A DNA stretch of 64,000 nt from Lachnospiraceae bacterium (GTDB taxonomy: Bacteria > Bacillota > Clostridia > Lachnospirales > Lachnospiraceae), in contig JAKSRY010000012.1 of assembly GCA_024403415.1 (NCBI GenBank), forward strand, positions 1 through 64,000, written 5' to 3'. The translations under genes were made by a program, and so were the position numbers. Positions 44,829 to 53,828 of the stretch are shown here, in pieces. The notes below the pieces were generated by a model. The model was not told the origin of the DNA, ran no database searches, and saw nothing but the letters and a program-made list of their open reading frames with translations. The stretch's first letter is position 1. Each line of letters opens with the position of its first letter.

Positions 44829-45974
44829 TCAGCCATCATAGTGCTTTAATCCAATATTCAAATCTACCAATCCGCTTATTCCGTCAACGCGACCCTTGCT
44901 TGAATACTGCCATATAGCGATTTCATATGGATAATAATAATCGTCATTATACTGTGCAAACCATTTGTCAATATCTTCAAACTGACTCTGATCAATAATT
45001 TCAACCATGGAATTTAAATTTCCATAAATCATTGGCCTGTATCCTGCCTTGGCAATCGTATCAACAAATGCTCGTGTACATTCTGTATAATTTTCTTTAT
45101 TAAGTTTCTTTGTTCTGTCATTTGTGTTCTCAATATCATATGCAACCGGATAAGTAATATCATACGGCTCAATATTTTCGATAACAAATTCAGCTTCTTC
45201 TATTGCTTCTTCAGCGCTGGTAGCCTGTGTATAAAAATATACTCCTACCTTAATTCCGTTTTTAGTGGCATTTTCCACATTGTATATGAATGTCTGATCA
45301 AGATAAATGGCGCCTTCTGTGGTTCCTCGTCCACCCAATCTCAAAAAAGCAAAATCAACGCCGTCAGCTTTTACCTTTTCCCAGTCGATTTTTCCCTGGT
45401 GACTTGAAACATCTATACCTTTTGCCGAAACAACCACACCTGAATCGTCAACATATTTTATCTCGGTAACATCACCTTTATTTTTGTCGTCAGCATCTGC
45501 ACCATCTTGGTTATCGTCTTCGCCGCCGGCATTTCCACTGTTTTCACGTTCAATCAGGAAATTGCTTCTTTTATATTTGTCCATTTTCTGATTATAATCG
45601 ATGGGATAAAAATTATATTTATTTTTATAAGAAATAATATATTCAGGGAACAGATTTCTTAAAACACTTATTATGGTTTCACCATTATCAAGTGAACCTT
45701 TTATCTGCATTCTGAGATTTTCTTTACCTTCACCTATTCCGAGATTTCGGTTACCTGTTACCGCCTCATCATAATCAGACTGGGAATATGGGAATTGAGC
45801 CTTATACTCATCAATAACTCCCGTCAGCTCTGCTTCTTTTTTTTCAATATCTTTTTCAAGATTGCGATTTAGAATCAGAAAAACAGCAGCAACAGTAAGT
45901 CCGAAAAGTGCAATAAAACTAAAAATAATATTTTGTATTAGTGAATGATTTTTCTTCTTATTACGTTTTTTCAT
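44829..45974 (-). CDS. Membrane-anchored GH25 lysozyme-type glycosidase
   Basis: A 381-residue protein with a very basic N-terminus (MKKRNKKKNH), one transmembrane helix (about 14-35), a linker (about 36-180, with a D/N/G-rich stretch), and a GH25 muramidase domain (about 183-381). Signatures: GIDVSSHQGKIDWEKVKADGV (catalytic Asp), FAFLRLGGRG, VGVYFYTQA, and YDIENT with the catalytic Asp-Glu pair, followed by GYRPMIYGN and WQYSSKG. It should cut the MurNAc-GlcNAc bond outside the cell. It follows ilvA by nine bases, an insertion in the ftsY-ylxM order. Confidence 0.92.
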   Translation of the reverse strand: MKKRNKKKNHSLIQNIIFSFIALFGLTVAAVFLILNRNLEKDIEKKEAELTGVIDEYKAQFPYSQSDYDEAVTGNRNLGIGEGKENLRMQIKGSLDNGETIISVLRNLFPEYIISYKNKYNFYPIDYNQKMDKYKRSNFLIERENSGNAGGEDDNQDGADADDKNKGDVTEIKYVDDSGVVVSAKGIDVSSHQGKIDWEKVKADGVDFAFLRLGGRGTTEGAIYLDQTFIYNVENATKNGIKVGVYFYTQATSAEEAIEEAEFVIENIEPYDITYPVAYDIENTNDRTKKLNKENYTECTRAFVDTIAKAGYRPMIYGNLNSMVEIIDQSQFEDIDKWFAQYNDDYYYPYEIAIWQYSSKGRVDGISGLVDLNIGLKHYDG

Positions 45975-45983
45975 CAGTAATCC

Positions 45984-47207
45984 TTACATAATAGTTCCGA
46001 CTATTCTTGGTCGATAACCTTCTTCTTCAAGTTTTGAAATAATCTCATTCTTATGCTCTGTTCCAAAAGCTTCCAAAGTAATCTTAAGTTCAACGGCTGC
46101 ATTTCTGTTAATAGAAACAAACTGATTATGTTCAAGCTTAATTACATTACCATTGAGTCTTGCTATTACATCTGAAACTTTTGTAAGCATTCCCGGTTTA
46201 TCCGGCAAAAGCACAGATACGGTAAAGATTCTGTCTCTTAAAATAAGTCCCTGCTGAACAACAGATGAAACTGTAATTACATCCATATTTCCGCCGCTTA
46301 AAATTGACACAATCTTCTTATTCTTAACATCAAGCTGATTCAGTGCAGCTACTGTCAAAAGTCCTGAGTTTTCAACAACCATCTTATGATTTTCTACCAT
46401 ATCAAGGAAGGAAACTACCAGCTCTTTATCATCGACAGTTATTATATCATCAAGATTCTTCTGCAAATACGGGAAAATCTTTTCTCCCGGAGTTTTAACT
46501 GCAGTTCCGTCTGCTATAGTACTGACTGACGGAAGTGTAACAACCTTTCCTTCTTTAATTGATTCCTGAAGACAGTTTGCATTCTTTGGTTCAACACCAA
46601 TAACTTTGATATTGGGGTTAAGAAGTTTAGCAAGAGTTGATACCCCTGTAGCCAAACCGCCTCCACCAACAGGAACAAGAATATAATCAACAAGTGGTAA
46701 TTCCTTGATGATCTCCATTGCAATTGTTCCCTGTCCGGTAGCTACTGCAAGATCATCGAAAGGATGAATAAAGGTATAGCCCTTTTCTTCGGCAAGTTCA
46801 TAAGCCTTAGCGCATGCATCATCATAAACATCTCCATACAATACAACTTCTGCACCATAGCTCTTTGTTCTGTTTACCTTAATAAGAGGAGTGGTTGTTG
46901 GCATAACAATGACTGCTTTTGCGCCAAAACACTTTGCTGCATATGCTACCCCCTGCGCATGATTTCCTGCGGATGCGGTTATAAGGCCCTTTTTTCTGTC
47001 TTCTTCAGACAATGTGCTAATTTTATAATATGATCCTCTAACTTTATAGGCTCCGGTAAACTGCATATTTTCCGGCTTAAAATATACTCTGTTTCCTGTC
47101 TTGTTTGAGTAAAAGTCAGAGTAAATAAGTTTAGTCTCCAAAGTAACTTTTTTAACTGCTTCAGAAGCTTCTTCAAATGCCTCTAACGTCAACATATTAT
47201 CAACCAT
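45984..47207 (-). CDS. ilvA: Threonine ammonia-lyase (threonine dehydratase)
   Basis: A 407-residue PLP enzyme deaminating threonine to 2-oxobutyrate for isoleucine synthesis. PLP lysine in FTGAYKVRG, phosphate loop VGGGGLATG, substrate motif SAGNHAQG, and one C-terminal ACT domain (about 325-407) for feedback control. Length and single ACT match the clostridial IlvA/TdcB-like group. ATG 47207 with AGGTTAGGAAA is preferred over an in-frame TTG seven codons upstream. It overlaps the ftsY end region by five bases past its stop. Inserted in the cell-division/secretion cluster. Confidence 0.94.
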   Translation of the reverse strand: MVDNMLTLEAFEEASEAVKKVTLETKLIYSDFYSNKTGNRVYFKPENMQFTGAYKVRGSYYKISTLSEEDRKKGLITASAGNHAQGVAYAAKCFGAKAVIVMPTTTPLIKVNRTKSYGAEVVLYGDVYDDACAKAYELAEEKGYTFIHPFDDLAVATGQGTIAMEIIKELPLVDYILVPVGGGGLATGVSTLAKLLNPNIKVIGVEPKNANCLQESIKEGKVVTLPSVSTIADGTAVKTPGEKIFPYLQKNLDDIITVDDKELVVSFLDMVENHKMVVENSGLLTVAALNQLDVKNKKIVSILSGGNMDVITVSSVVQQGLILRDRIFTVSVLLPDKPGMLTKVSDVIARLNGNVIKLEHNQFVSINRNAAVELKITLEAFGTEHKNEIISKLEEEGYRPRIVGTIM

Positions 47208-47211
47208 TTTC

Positions 47212-48078
47212 CTAACCTCTTTCTTCAAAAAGACTTTCTATATATTCTTCTGCATCAAAACGACTAAGATCTTCAACTTTTTCACCAACTCCGATAAACT
47301 TAACCGGCAGTGATAATTCAGACTGAACAGCAACAGCGATTCCACCTTTTGCCGTTCCATCCATCTTTGTAAGAATTACCCCTGTGAGCTTTGTGACCTG
47401 ACTGAATTCTTTAGCCTGTACTAATGCATTCTGTCCCGTTGTACCGTCAAGAACAACAAGATTCTCTCTTCTTACTTTTGGATAATAACTATTAATAAGC
47501 CTGTTCATCTTTTCAAGTTCATCCATAAGATTTTTCTTATTATGAAGTCTTCCGGCAGTATCAACCAGTAACACATCCACATTCTTTGCTTTAGCAGACT
47601 GAATGGAATCGAACAATACTGATGACGGATCCTGTCCTTCTTTTCCCTGAACAATATCAACGCCCACTCTCTTTGCCCATTCATCAAGCTGTTCGCCTGC
47701 TGCAGCTCTAAAGGTATCTGCAGCTGCTACAAGAACCTTTTTTCCTTCTTTCTTAAGAATTCCTGCAAGCTTACCTATAGTGGTAGTTTTTCCAACTCCA
47801 TTGACTCCGATAACAAATACAACAGATCTTTCCTTGAGAAAATCATATGCTTCATCCTCAACCTCCATCTGCTCTATCATGTTCTTTTTCAAGTATTTCT
47901 TACATTCTTCAGGATTCTTAATTTTGTTTTCCTTAACCTGAATCTTTAACTTTTCCACTATGGCGTCCGAAGTTCTAACTCCTGTATCTGCCATTACCAG
48001 TGTTTCAAATATTTCCTCATAAAAATCATCATCAATTGATGAAAATCCTGAGAAAAGTCTGCTAAAAAAACCTGCCAT
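47212..48078 (-). CDS. ftsY: Signal recognition particle receptor FtsY
   Basis: A 288-residue SRP receptor of the short form without the acidic A-domain: N-domain MAGFFSRLFSGFSSIDDDFYEEIFETLVMADTG in segments, G-domain GVNGVGKTTTIGKLAG, DTAGRLHNK, LTKMDGTAKGGIAV. The ATG overlaps the smc stop codon by one base (TAATG), so translation is coupled to smc. Confidence 0.96.
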   Translation of the reverse strand: MAGFFSRLFSGFSSIDDDFYEEIFETLVMADTGVRTSDAIVEKLKIQVKENKIKNPEECKKYLKKNMIEQMEVEDEAYDFLKERSVVFVIGVNGVGKTTTIGKLAGILKKEGKKVLVAAADTFRAAAGEQLDEWAKRVGVDIVQGKEGQDPSSVLFDSIQSAKAKNVDVLLVDTAGRLHNKKNLMDELEKMNRLINSYYPKVRRENLVVLDGTTGQNALVQAKEFSQVTKLTGVILTKMDGTAKGGIAVAVQSELSLPVKFIGVGEKVEDLSRFDAEEYIESLFEERG

Positions 48079-51000
48079 TAATTATCTAACTCCTCATCAA
48101 TCAATTTAACTGAAACCAGTGCAGAAACACCCTTCTCCTGCATGGTAATACCATATAGTCTGTCAGCCTTTTCCATTGTTCCTCGTCTATGTGTAATAAC
48201 AATAAACTGAGTATTCTTGGTAAGCTTATGCAAATAAGAGGCAAATCGAGTTACATTTGATTCATCAAGTGCAGCCTCAATCTCATCAAGCAGACAGAAC
48301 GGAGATGGTTTTAGGTTCTGAATTGCAAACATAAGTGCAATTGCGGTAAGTGATTTTTCTCCACCTGACAACTGCATCATATTTTGCAGTTTCTTTCCCG
48401 GCGGTTGAGCAATAACTTTTATACCTGCTTCAAGAATATCTTCATCTTCAATCAGTTCAAGACTACCATTTCCTCCGCCAAAGAGTTCCTTAAATACTTT
48501 ATTAAATTCAGTTCCGATTTCCTTGAATTTCTCTGTAAACTGCTTTCGCATCGCAGTATCAAGTTCCTGAATAACATCTTCAAGCGTTTTCTTTGCTTCA
48601 ACAAGGTCATCATGCTGAGTCTTAAGAAATGTGTATCTTTCCATAAGATTTCTGTAATCTTCAATGGCATTGACATTAACATCACCGAGACCTTTAATCT
48701 CAGACTTAAGTCTTGATGCATCCTTCTTCATTGCACTAAGATCAGTCATTTCTTCATCACGAAGTGTTGCTGCATCCACCAGAGTAATTTCGTACTCTTC
48801 AAACATATATGAAATCTGCGATGAAATACTTTCTTCAAGTCTCTCCTTCTGGCTGGTAAGACGATACTGTTCCTTGTCAAGTGAAGACTGTTTCTCAGAT
48901 AACTGTTCTCTGTCCGTAAAGAACTGCTTCTGCATCAATGATAACTCTTCCTTACGCTGAACCTTTTCACTTAATTGTTCTTCTGCATCAGACTGAGTAG
49001 TAAATGATGCCTTTATGGTTTCTTTTATTTCAAGAATGTTATTTTCCTTAATCTCAACATCCTTAACAGAAGCTTTCAGACTTTCATCAACTTCTTTAAG
49101 TTCCTCATTCAGTCTGTTAATTTCCGAATCTATTCTGTCAACATTCTGTTGCTGGAACATCTGCTGTTGAAGCATCTTTTCAGCCTGGACTTCAAATTCT
49201 GAAACTTTCTGAAGCTGTTCCGTTTCTTCCATACGCATAGCTTCAAGAGTTTTTTGGAAACCTTCAATATCCTTTGTTACATTCTTTTCCAGTTCTTCTG
49301 AATTAGTCAGCTCTTCATTAATCTGCTTTTTCTGTTCCGCAATTTCCTTAATCTGCTCTTCAATTTCAGCCTCTTCAGCCTTTAATTCAAATGTGCCCTG
49401 AGAAGCTTCATCTTTACGTTCCTCGGCCTTCTGAACATTTAATCTGGCTGTGTTCTGCTCAATCAGTTTTCTCTGTTGAGAGCCTTGAAGTTCCTCAAGT
49501 GCAGCACGAATGGCATTTCGTGACGCCTTCGCCTTATCAATTTCCTCAAGGGTAGCCTTTATCGCTTTGTCAAGATTTTCAACCTCTTTAGTCAATTCAT
49601 CCATTTCTCTTCTTCGACTCAAAAGGTTTGAGCTATTCTTGAAAGTACCTCCGGATATTGCACCACCCGGAACAAGCAATTCACCTTCAAGAGTAACCAT
49701 TCTGATACCATAATCATATTTCTTTGCAATCAAAAGTGCATGATCGACAGTATCAACTACTAAAATTCTGCCAAGCATGGCTTTCGCAACATTCTTATAT
49801 TTAGGATCAATATTAACAAGCTCGTCTGCTATTCCTACAACACCCTTTTCATTCACAGACTCCGGGTTCTTAAATTCCTGCGGCTTATCAAGTGATGTAA
49901 GTGGAAGGAATGTTGCTCTTCCGGCTTTGTGGAACTTCAAATATTCAATCATTTTCTTTGCTGTCTTTTCATCAGCAGTGACAATGTTCTGAATATTTCC
50001 ACCAAGTGCGGTTTCGATTGCGGTCTCATACTTAGGCTCAACCTTAATGATATCAGCAACAACACCTATAATGCCCTTCTCACTGTCTTTGTTTTCCATA
50101 ACAGCTTTAACTGCACCACCATATCCTTCATATCTTTCTGTAATATTAGAAAGTGCTTCGAGTTTTGATTTTGCCTGATGGTACTTAACCTGAAGATTTC
50201 TTACCTCTTCGTCCTTTTTAGCCATACCGGCACGAGCTTTTGCGAGTTCATCCTCTTTTTTCTCCTGCTCGTTTCTTAACTCGATTAATTCTTTATTTAT
50301 TCTCTCAAATTCTGCCTCAAGTTCTTTAATTGTTTCTTCCTGCTTAACTTCATCAGACTTTACTTTGAGCAGCCTTGAAGTCAATTCGGATTTTCTTATA
50401 TTAATAGACTCAGTCATCGAATCAAGACGTGAAAGCTTTGACTTAATATTTGCTCTCATATTGAGTGTATCAATAATCGTATTTTTACCGGATTCAATAT
50501 TATTGTTTAATTCTTCAATTTTAGTCTGTATATCATTAAGTTTTGAGGCTTCCTCATTCTTTACGGAAACGATTCCTGACACACCTTCGTCAACAATCTT
50601 CTTATCCCCAAGAATTCTGTCCTTTTCGGCATTTTTTTCATCAAGCTGTGAACTAATTGCATTAACTCTCTGCTTAAAATGCTCTTCATTGGATTTTGCA
50701 GAATTAATCTGCTCCTTGAGGACATTAATCTCGCCTTCAAGCTTTCCTCTCAAAACATTGGTGTTGCTTAACTGTTCTCTCTGAGATTCAATAGACGCTT
50801 CCAGTTCTTCTATTTCGGACTGGATTCTGTCATACTCATTTTTTATATTTTCATTTTTCCTGTTTATTTCAAGAAGATCATTATTAACAACTTCAAGATT
50901 ACTTACCGTTTTACTGAGTTTATCCTCAAGTTCATTGTTTTCAAGAAGAAACATATTAACATCAACTGTTTTAAGTTCTTCCTTCTTTTTAAGGTATACC

Positions 51001-51638
51001 TTTGCCTTTTCGGACTGCTTCTCAAGTGGTCCAACCTGTTTTTCAAGTTCAGTGAGAATATCAGTAATTCTGATCAAATTGTTTCCTTCATCCTGAAGTT
51101 TCTTTAAGGTTGCTGCCTTACGCTTTTTAAACTTAACAATTCCGGCTGCTTCATCAAAAAGTTCTCTTCTCTCTTCCGGTCTGCCTGACAGAATCTTATC
51201 AATCTGTCCCTGTCCGATAATTGAATATCCTTCCTGTCCGATACCGGTATCATAAAAGAGTTCATTAACATCTTTTAAACGACAAATTGATCCGTTAAGT
51301 AAGTATTCACTTTCACCGGATCTGTATATACGTCTTGCAACTACAACTTCATCATGATCATTTGCAAGCTGTCGATCACTATTATCAAGGGTAATTGCCA
51401 CATAGGCATAGCTTTGCATTTTTCGAAGCTCTGTTCCCTGAAATATAACATCCTGCATGGAAGAACCACGAAGCTGCTTTACCTTCTGTTCACCTAATAC
51501 CCATCGTACGGCATCTGCAACATTTGACTTGCCGGAACCATTAGGGCCTACAATAGCTGTTATACCATTGTGAAACTCAAACACTATTTTATTTGCAAAT
51601 GATTTAAATCCATGAATCTCAATCGATTTTAAGTACAT
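48078..51638 (-). CDS. smc: Chromosome segregation ATPase SMC
   Basis: A 1186-residue SMC: N-terminal ATPase half with GPNGSGKSNVADAVRWVLGEQ, long coiled coils, a hinge (about 500-680, GYGGAVKAVMENK; GVVADIIKVEPKYE; RILVVDTVDHAL), second coiled coil, and C-terminal signature LSGGEKSLTAIALMFA and Walker B LLDEIEAALDESNV. It compacts and separates chromosomes with ScpAB, not found here. ATG 51638 has TTGGAGATTAAC before it; an ORF start nine codons upstream (GTG) is rejected. Follows rnc. Confidence 0.97.
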   Translation of the reverse strand: MYLKSIEIHGFKSFANKIVFEFHNGITAIVGPNGSGKSNVADAVRWVLGEQKVKQLRGSSMQDVIFQGTELRKMQSYAYVAITLDNSDRQLANDHDEVVVARRIYRSGESEYLLNGSICRLKDVNELFYDTGIGQEGYSIIGQGQIDKILSGRPEERRELFDEAAGIVKFKKRKAATLKKLQDEGNNLIRITDILTELEKQVGPLEKQSEKAKVYLKKKEELKTVDVNMFLLENNELEDKLSKTVSNLEVVNNDLLEINRKNENIKNEYDRIQSEIEELEASIESQREQLSNTNVLRGKLEGEINVLKEQINSAKSNEEHFKQRVNAISSQLDEKNAEKDRILGDKKIVDEGVSGIVSVKNEEASKLNDIQTKIEELNNNIESGKNTIIDTLNMRANIKSKLSRLDSMTESINIRKSELTSRLLKVKSDEVKQEETIKELEAEFERINKELIELRNEQEKKEDELAKARAGMAKKDEEVRNLQVKYHQAKSKLEALSNITERYEGYGGAVKAVMENKDSEKGIIGVVADIIKVEPKYETAIETALGGNIQNIVTADEKTAKKMIEYLKFHKAGRATFLPLTSLDKPQEFKNPESVNEKGVVGIADELVNIDPKYKNVAKAMLGRILVVDTVDHALLIAKKYDYGIRMVTLEGELLVPGGAISGGTFKNSSNLLSRRREMDELTKEVENLDKAIKATLEEIDKAKASRNAIRAALEELQGSQQRKLIEQNTARLNVQKAEERKDEASQGTFELKAEEAEIEEQIKEIAEQKKQINEELTNSEELEKNVTKDIEGFQKTLEAMRMEETEQLQKVSEFEVQAEKMLQQQMFQQQNVDRIDSEINRLNEELKEVDESLKASVKDVEIKENNILEIKETIKASFTTQSDAEEQLSEKVQRKEELSLMQKQFFTDREQLSEKQSSLDKEQYRLTSQKERLEESISSQISYMFEEYEITLVDAATLRDEEMTDLSAMKKDASRLKSEIKGLGDVNVNAIEDYRNLMERYTFLKTQHDDLVEAKKTLEDVIQELDTAMRKQFTEKFKEIGTEFNKVFKELFGGGNGSLELIEDEDILEAGIKVIAQPPGKKLQNMMQLSGGEKSLTAIALMFAIQNLKPSPFCLLDEIEAALDESNVTRFASYLHKLTKNTQFIVITHRRGTMEKADRLYGITMQEKGVSALVSVKLIDEELDN

Positions 51639-51700
51639 GTTAATCTCCAATCCATGCTTATGCACAGAGTAAATTACAATTAATGTATTCCATCGGTTAA

Positions 51701-52387
51701 CTAATAAAGATTATTTTTCAGGACACCGAAAGCTGCCTGCTGTTCGGCTGCTTTTTTGGATTTTCCTTCACCACTGCCAATTACTTTGCCGCCGACAATT
51801 GCATTTACCTTAAATACCTTGTCATGATCCGGCCCCGTCTCATCTGTCACAACATAAGAAAGTGACTCACCATGAGTCTGAACCTTCTCCTGCAGAATTG
51901 TTTTTGCATCATAAAAAAGCTGTCTGTTTTTAATATCTGTCAATACATGCTTTCTTACAAATATATCCGCGTATTCATATCCGCCATCCAGGTAAATAGC
52001 TCCCAATACGGCCTCAAAAACATCGGAAATAATCGAATCCCTTTCACGGCCTCCGGTATTCTCCTCTCCCTTTCCGAGAAATATATATTTTTGAAGTTCT
52101 ATACTTCTTGCACAGAATGCAAGTGCCTGCTCACAGACAAGCGACGACCTTAATCTTGTAAGCTGTCCTTCATTCATTTCCGGGAAAGAATTATAGAAAA
52201 AGCTAGAGCTCGTAAGTTCCAATACCGCATCGCCAAGAAATTCCAGTCTTTCATAATTTCCATACTGGTTAATCTTCATTTCATTTGAATAAGAGCTATG
52301 CGTCAATGCCTGTTTTAATAAATCTCTATTTTTAAAGGAATATCCAAGTTCCTTTTCCAATAAACTAAAATCCGTACAATTATTCAT
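51701..52387 (-). CDS. rnc: Ribonuclease III
   Basis: A 228-residue double-strand-specific RNase: signature YERLEFLGDAVLELT, second acidic motif ISDVFEAVLGAIYLDGG, and a C-terminal dsRNA-binding domain (KTILQEKVQTHGESLSYVV; GKSKKAAEQQAAFGVL). Start is uncertain between ATG 52387 (GGAAAAAG upstream, chosen) and ATG 52399, which has no ribosome site. Placed between acpP, from which it is separated by a terminator, and smc. Confidence 0.94.
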   Translation of the reverse strand: MNNCTDFSLLEKELGYSFKNRDLLKQALTHSSYSNEMKINQYGNYERLEFLGDAVLELTSSSFFYNSFPEMNEGQLTRLRSSLVCEQALAFCARSIELQKYIFLGKGEENTGGRERDSIISDVFEAVLGAIYLDGGYEYADIFVRKHVLTDIKNRQLFYDAKTILQEKVQTHGESLSYVVTDETGPDHDKVFKVNAIVGGKVIGSGEGKSKKAAEQQAAFGVLKNNLY

Positions 52388-52410
52388 ATCTTTTTCCATC
52401 AACACAACGA

Positions 52411-52432
52411 AAAGCCCTTAAGGGCTTTTCAA
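52411..52432 (-). terminator. Palindromic terminator after acpP
   Basis: A perfect inverted repeat GAAAAGCCC-TTAA-GGGCTTTTC just three bases past the acpP stop; the 3' arm supplies the T-run TTTTCGTTG on the minus strand. It stands between acpP and rnc. Confidence 0.75.
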
Positions 52433-52435
52433 TAA

Positions 52436-52666
52436 CTAATGAACTGCATTTTTAATAAGGTTAACTGCCTCTTCAACATTAGTGATTTTTTCAGCATCCT
52501 CGGCCGGAATCTGAATTCCAAATTCTTCTTCGATTTTCATCACCATTTGAAATATATCCAATGAATCAGCGCCAAGGTCTTCAAGAAAAGTACTTTCGGG
52601 CATTATTTCATTTGGATCTACATTTATGACATCCGCAATAATCTTCTTAAGCTTATCGAATTCCAT
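52436..52666 (-). CDS. acpP: Acyl carrier protein
   Basis: A 76-residue ACP with the phosphopantetheine serine in the intact motif LGADSLDIFQMVMKIEEEF; helix I VFDKLKKIIADVINVDPNEI-like start. Carrier for fatty-acid synthesis. It lies ten bases after plsX, without the fabD/fabG genes that often separate them in Firmicutes. Confidence 0.96.
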   Translation of the reverse strand: MEFDKLKKIIADVINVDPNEIMPESTFLEDLGADSLDIFQMVMKIEEEFGIQIPAEDAEKITNVEEAVNLIKNAVH

Positions 52667-52676
52667 AAATTCCTTC

Positions 52677-53690
52677 CTAGTTATCCTCTACAGATAACTT
52701 CTCTTTAATTTTTTGATTAATATTCTGTTCCTTAAATGTAATACACTGTAAGATTGAATTCTTAATCTCTATTGATTTAGAACTTCCATGTGTTTTTACA
52801 ACCAGACCGTTTAATCCAAGCATTGGAGCTCCGCCATGTGACTCTGTGCTAAAGCCCTTAACAGCATCCTTAACACTCTTTTTAACAAGAAGTGCACCTA
52901 TCTTGCTCTTAAGATTTGACATGAATGCTTTCTTTATGCACTTCATAACAGCAGAACTTACACCTTCATACATCTTTATAACAACATTTCCGGTAAAAGC
53001 TTCACAAATAAGAATATCAGCCGCACCATGAGCTACTTCTCTTGCTTCAACGGAACCGATAAAATTGATATCAGGACAATTCTTCAACAGAGGAAAAGTT
53101 TCCTTAACGAGTGCGTTACCTTTTTCTTCTTCTGCTCCAATATTAATAATTCCGACTGTAGGATTCTTAATGCCCAATACAGATTCCATATATATAGTTC
53201 CCATCTTGGCAAACTGCAGCAGATGGCTAGGTCTTGCATCTACATTGGCACCCGAATCAATAAGAAGTGAAAATCCATTCAAAGTAGGTAAAATCGGAGC
53301 AAAAGGAGCTCTTTCTACCCCTTTTAATTTTCCTACAATAACCTGTCCTCCAACCAAAGTAGCTCCGGTACTTCCTGCTGATACATATGCATCACAGGTA
53401 CCATCCTTAACCATATTCAGAGCTTTAACTATAGACGAGTCTTTCTTTTTTCTGATAGCAAGAACCGGCGGTTCAGCCATCTCAATCATTTCGGTTGTCG
53501 GAACAACAATAATCTGTTCCTTATTATATGTATATTTAGCAAGTTCAGCATTAATCAAATCTTCATATCCTGTTATATAAACACGGATTTTTTTAGATTC
53601 ATTAACCGCATCAACTGCACCCTTTACGATTTCTACAGGGGCATTATCTCCACCCATACCATCTAAAGCAACATTAATATAATCACTCAT
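52677..53690 (-). CDS. plsX: Phosphate acyltransferase PlsX
   Basis: A 337-residue acyl-ACP:phosphate acyltransferase supplying acyl-phosphate for phospholipid synthesis: NVALDGMGGDNAPVEIVKGAV, KKDSSIVKALNMVKDGTCDAYVSAGSTGA, GFSTESHGGAPMLGLNGLV. Length normal. ATG with AGGAGAAGGGATT. It opens the plsX-acpP unit and has a good promoter. Confidence 0.96.
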   Translation of the reverse strand: MSDYINVALDGMGGDNAPVEIVKGAVDAVNESKKIRVYITGYEDLINAELAKYTYNKEQIIVVPTTEMIEMAEPPVLAIRKKKDSSIVKALNMVKDGTCDAYVSAGSTGATLVGGQVIVGKLKGVERAPFAPILPTLNGFSLLIDSGANVDARPSHLLQFAKMGTIYMESVLGIKNPTVGIINIGAEEEKGNALVKETFPLLKNCPDINFIGSVEAREVAHGAADILICEAFTGNVVIKMYEGVSSAVMKCIKKAFMSNLKSKIGALLVKKSVKDAVKGFSTESHGGAPMLGLNGLVVKTHGSSKSIEIKNSILQCITFKEQNINQKIKEKLSVEDN

Positions 53691-53722
53691 AATAATAATC
53701 CCTTCTCCTTACATAATAAATC

Positions 53723-53757
53723 ACTATAACTATACTAAAGCACCAGTCAAAATGCAA
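53723..53757 (-). promoter_or_regulatory. Putative overlapping promoters of plsX
   Basis: Two overlapping arrangements on the minus strand: TTGACT (53745-53750) with TATAGT (53723-53728), 16-base spacer; and TTGCAT (53752-53757) with TATAGT (53729-53734), 17-base spacer. The TATAGT hexamer is directly repeated. No clear FapR-type operator recognised. Confidence 0.6.
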
Positions 53758-53770
53758 GTATAACCGAACA

Positions 53771-53792
53771 GTCCCGGCCTGACGGCCGGGAC
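53771..53792 (-). terminator. Stem-loop after nadE
   Basis: A 9-bp GC-rich perfect stem GTCCCGGCC/GGCCGGGAC with TGAC loop, about 37 bases past the nadE stop. The minus-strand tail TGTTCGGTTATAC has few T residues, so it may need help to terminate. Confidence 0.6.
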
Positions 53793-53828
53793 TTCCAACA
53801 AGTTAATCACTCTCTGTTCTTTTCTTAA

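Noticed and set aside
48384-50784. Several plus-strand open frames of 60-140 codons opposite smc
   Set aside because: They are shadows of the smc coding sequence, lack ribosome sites and have low-complexity Ser/Phe/Leu-rich translations typical of antisense frames.
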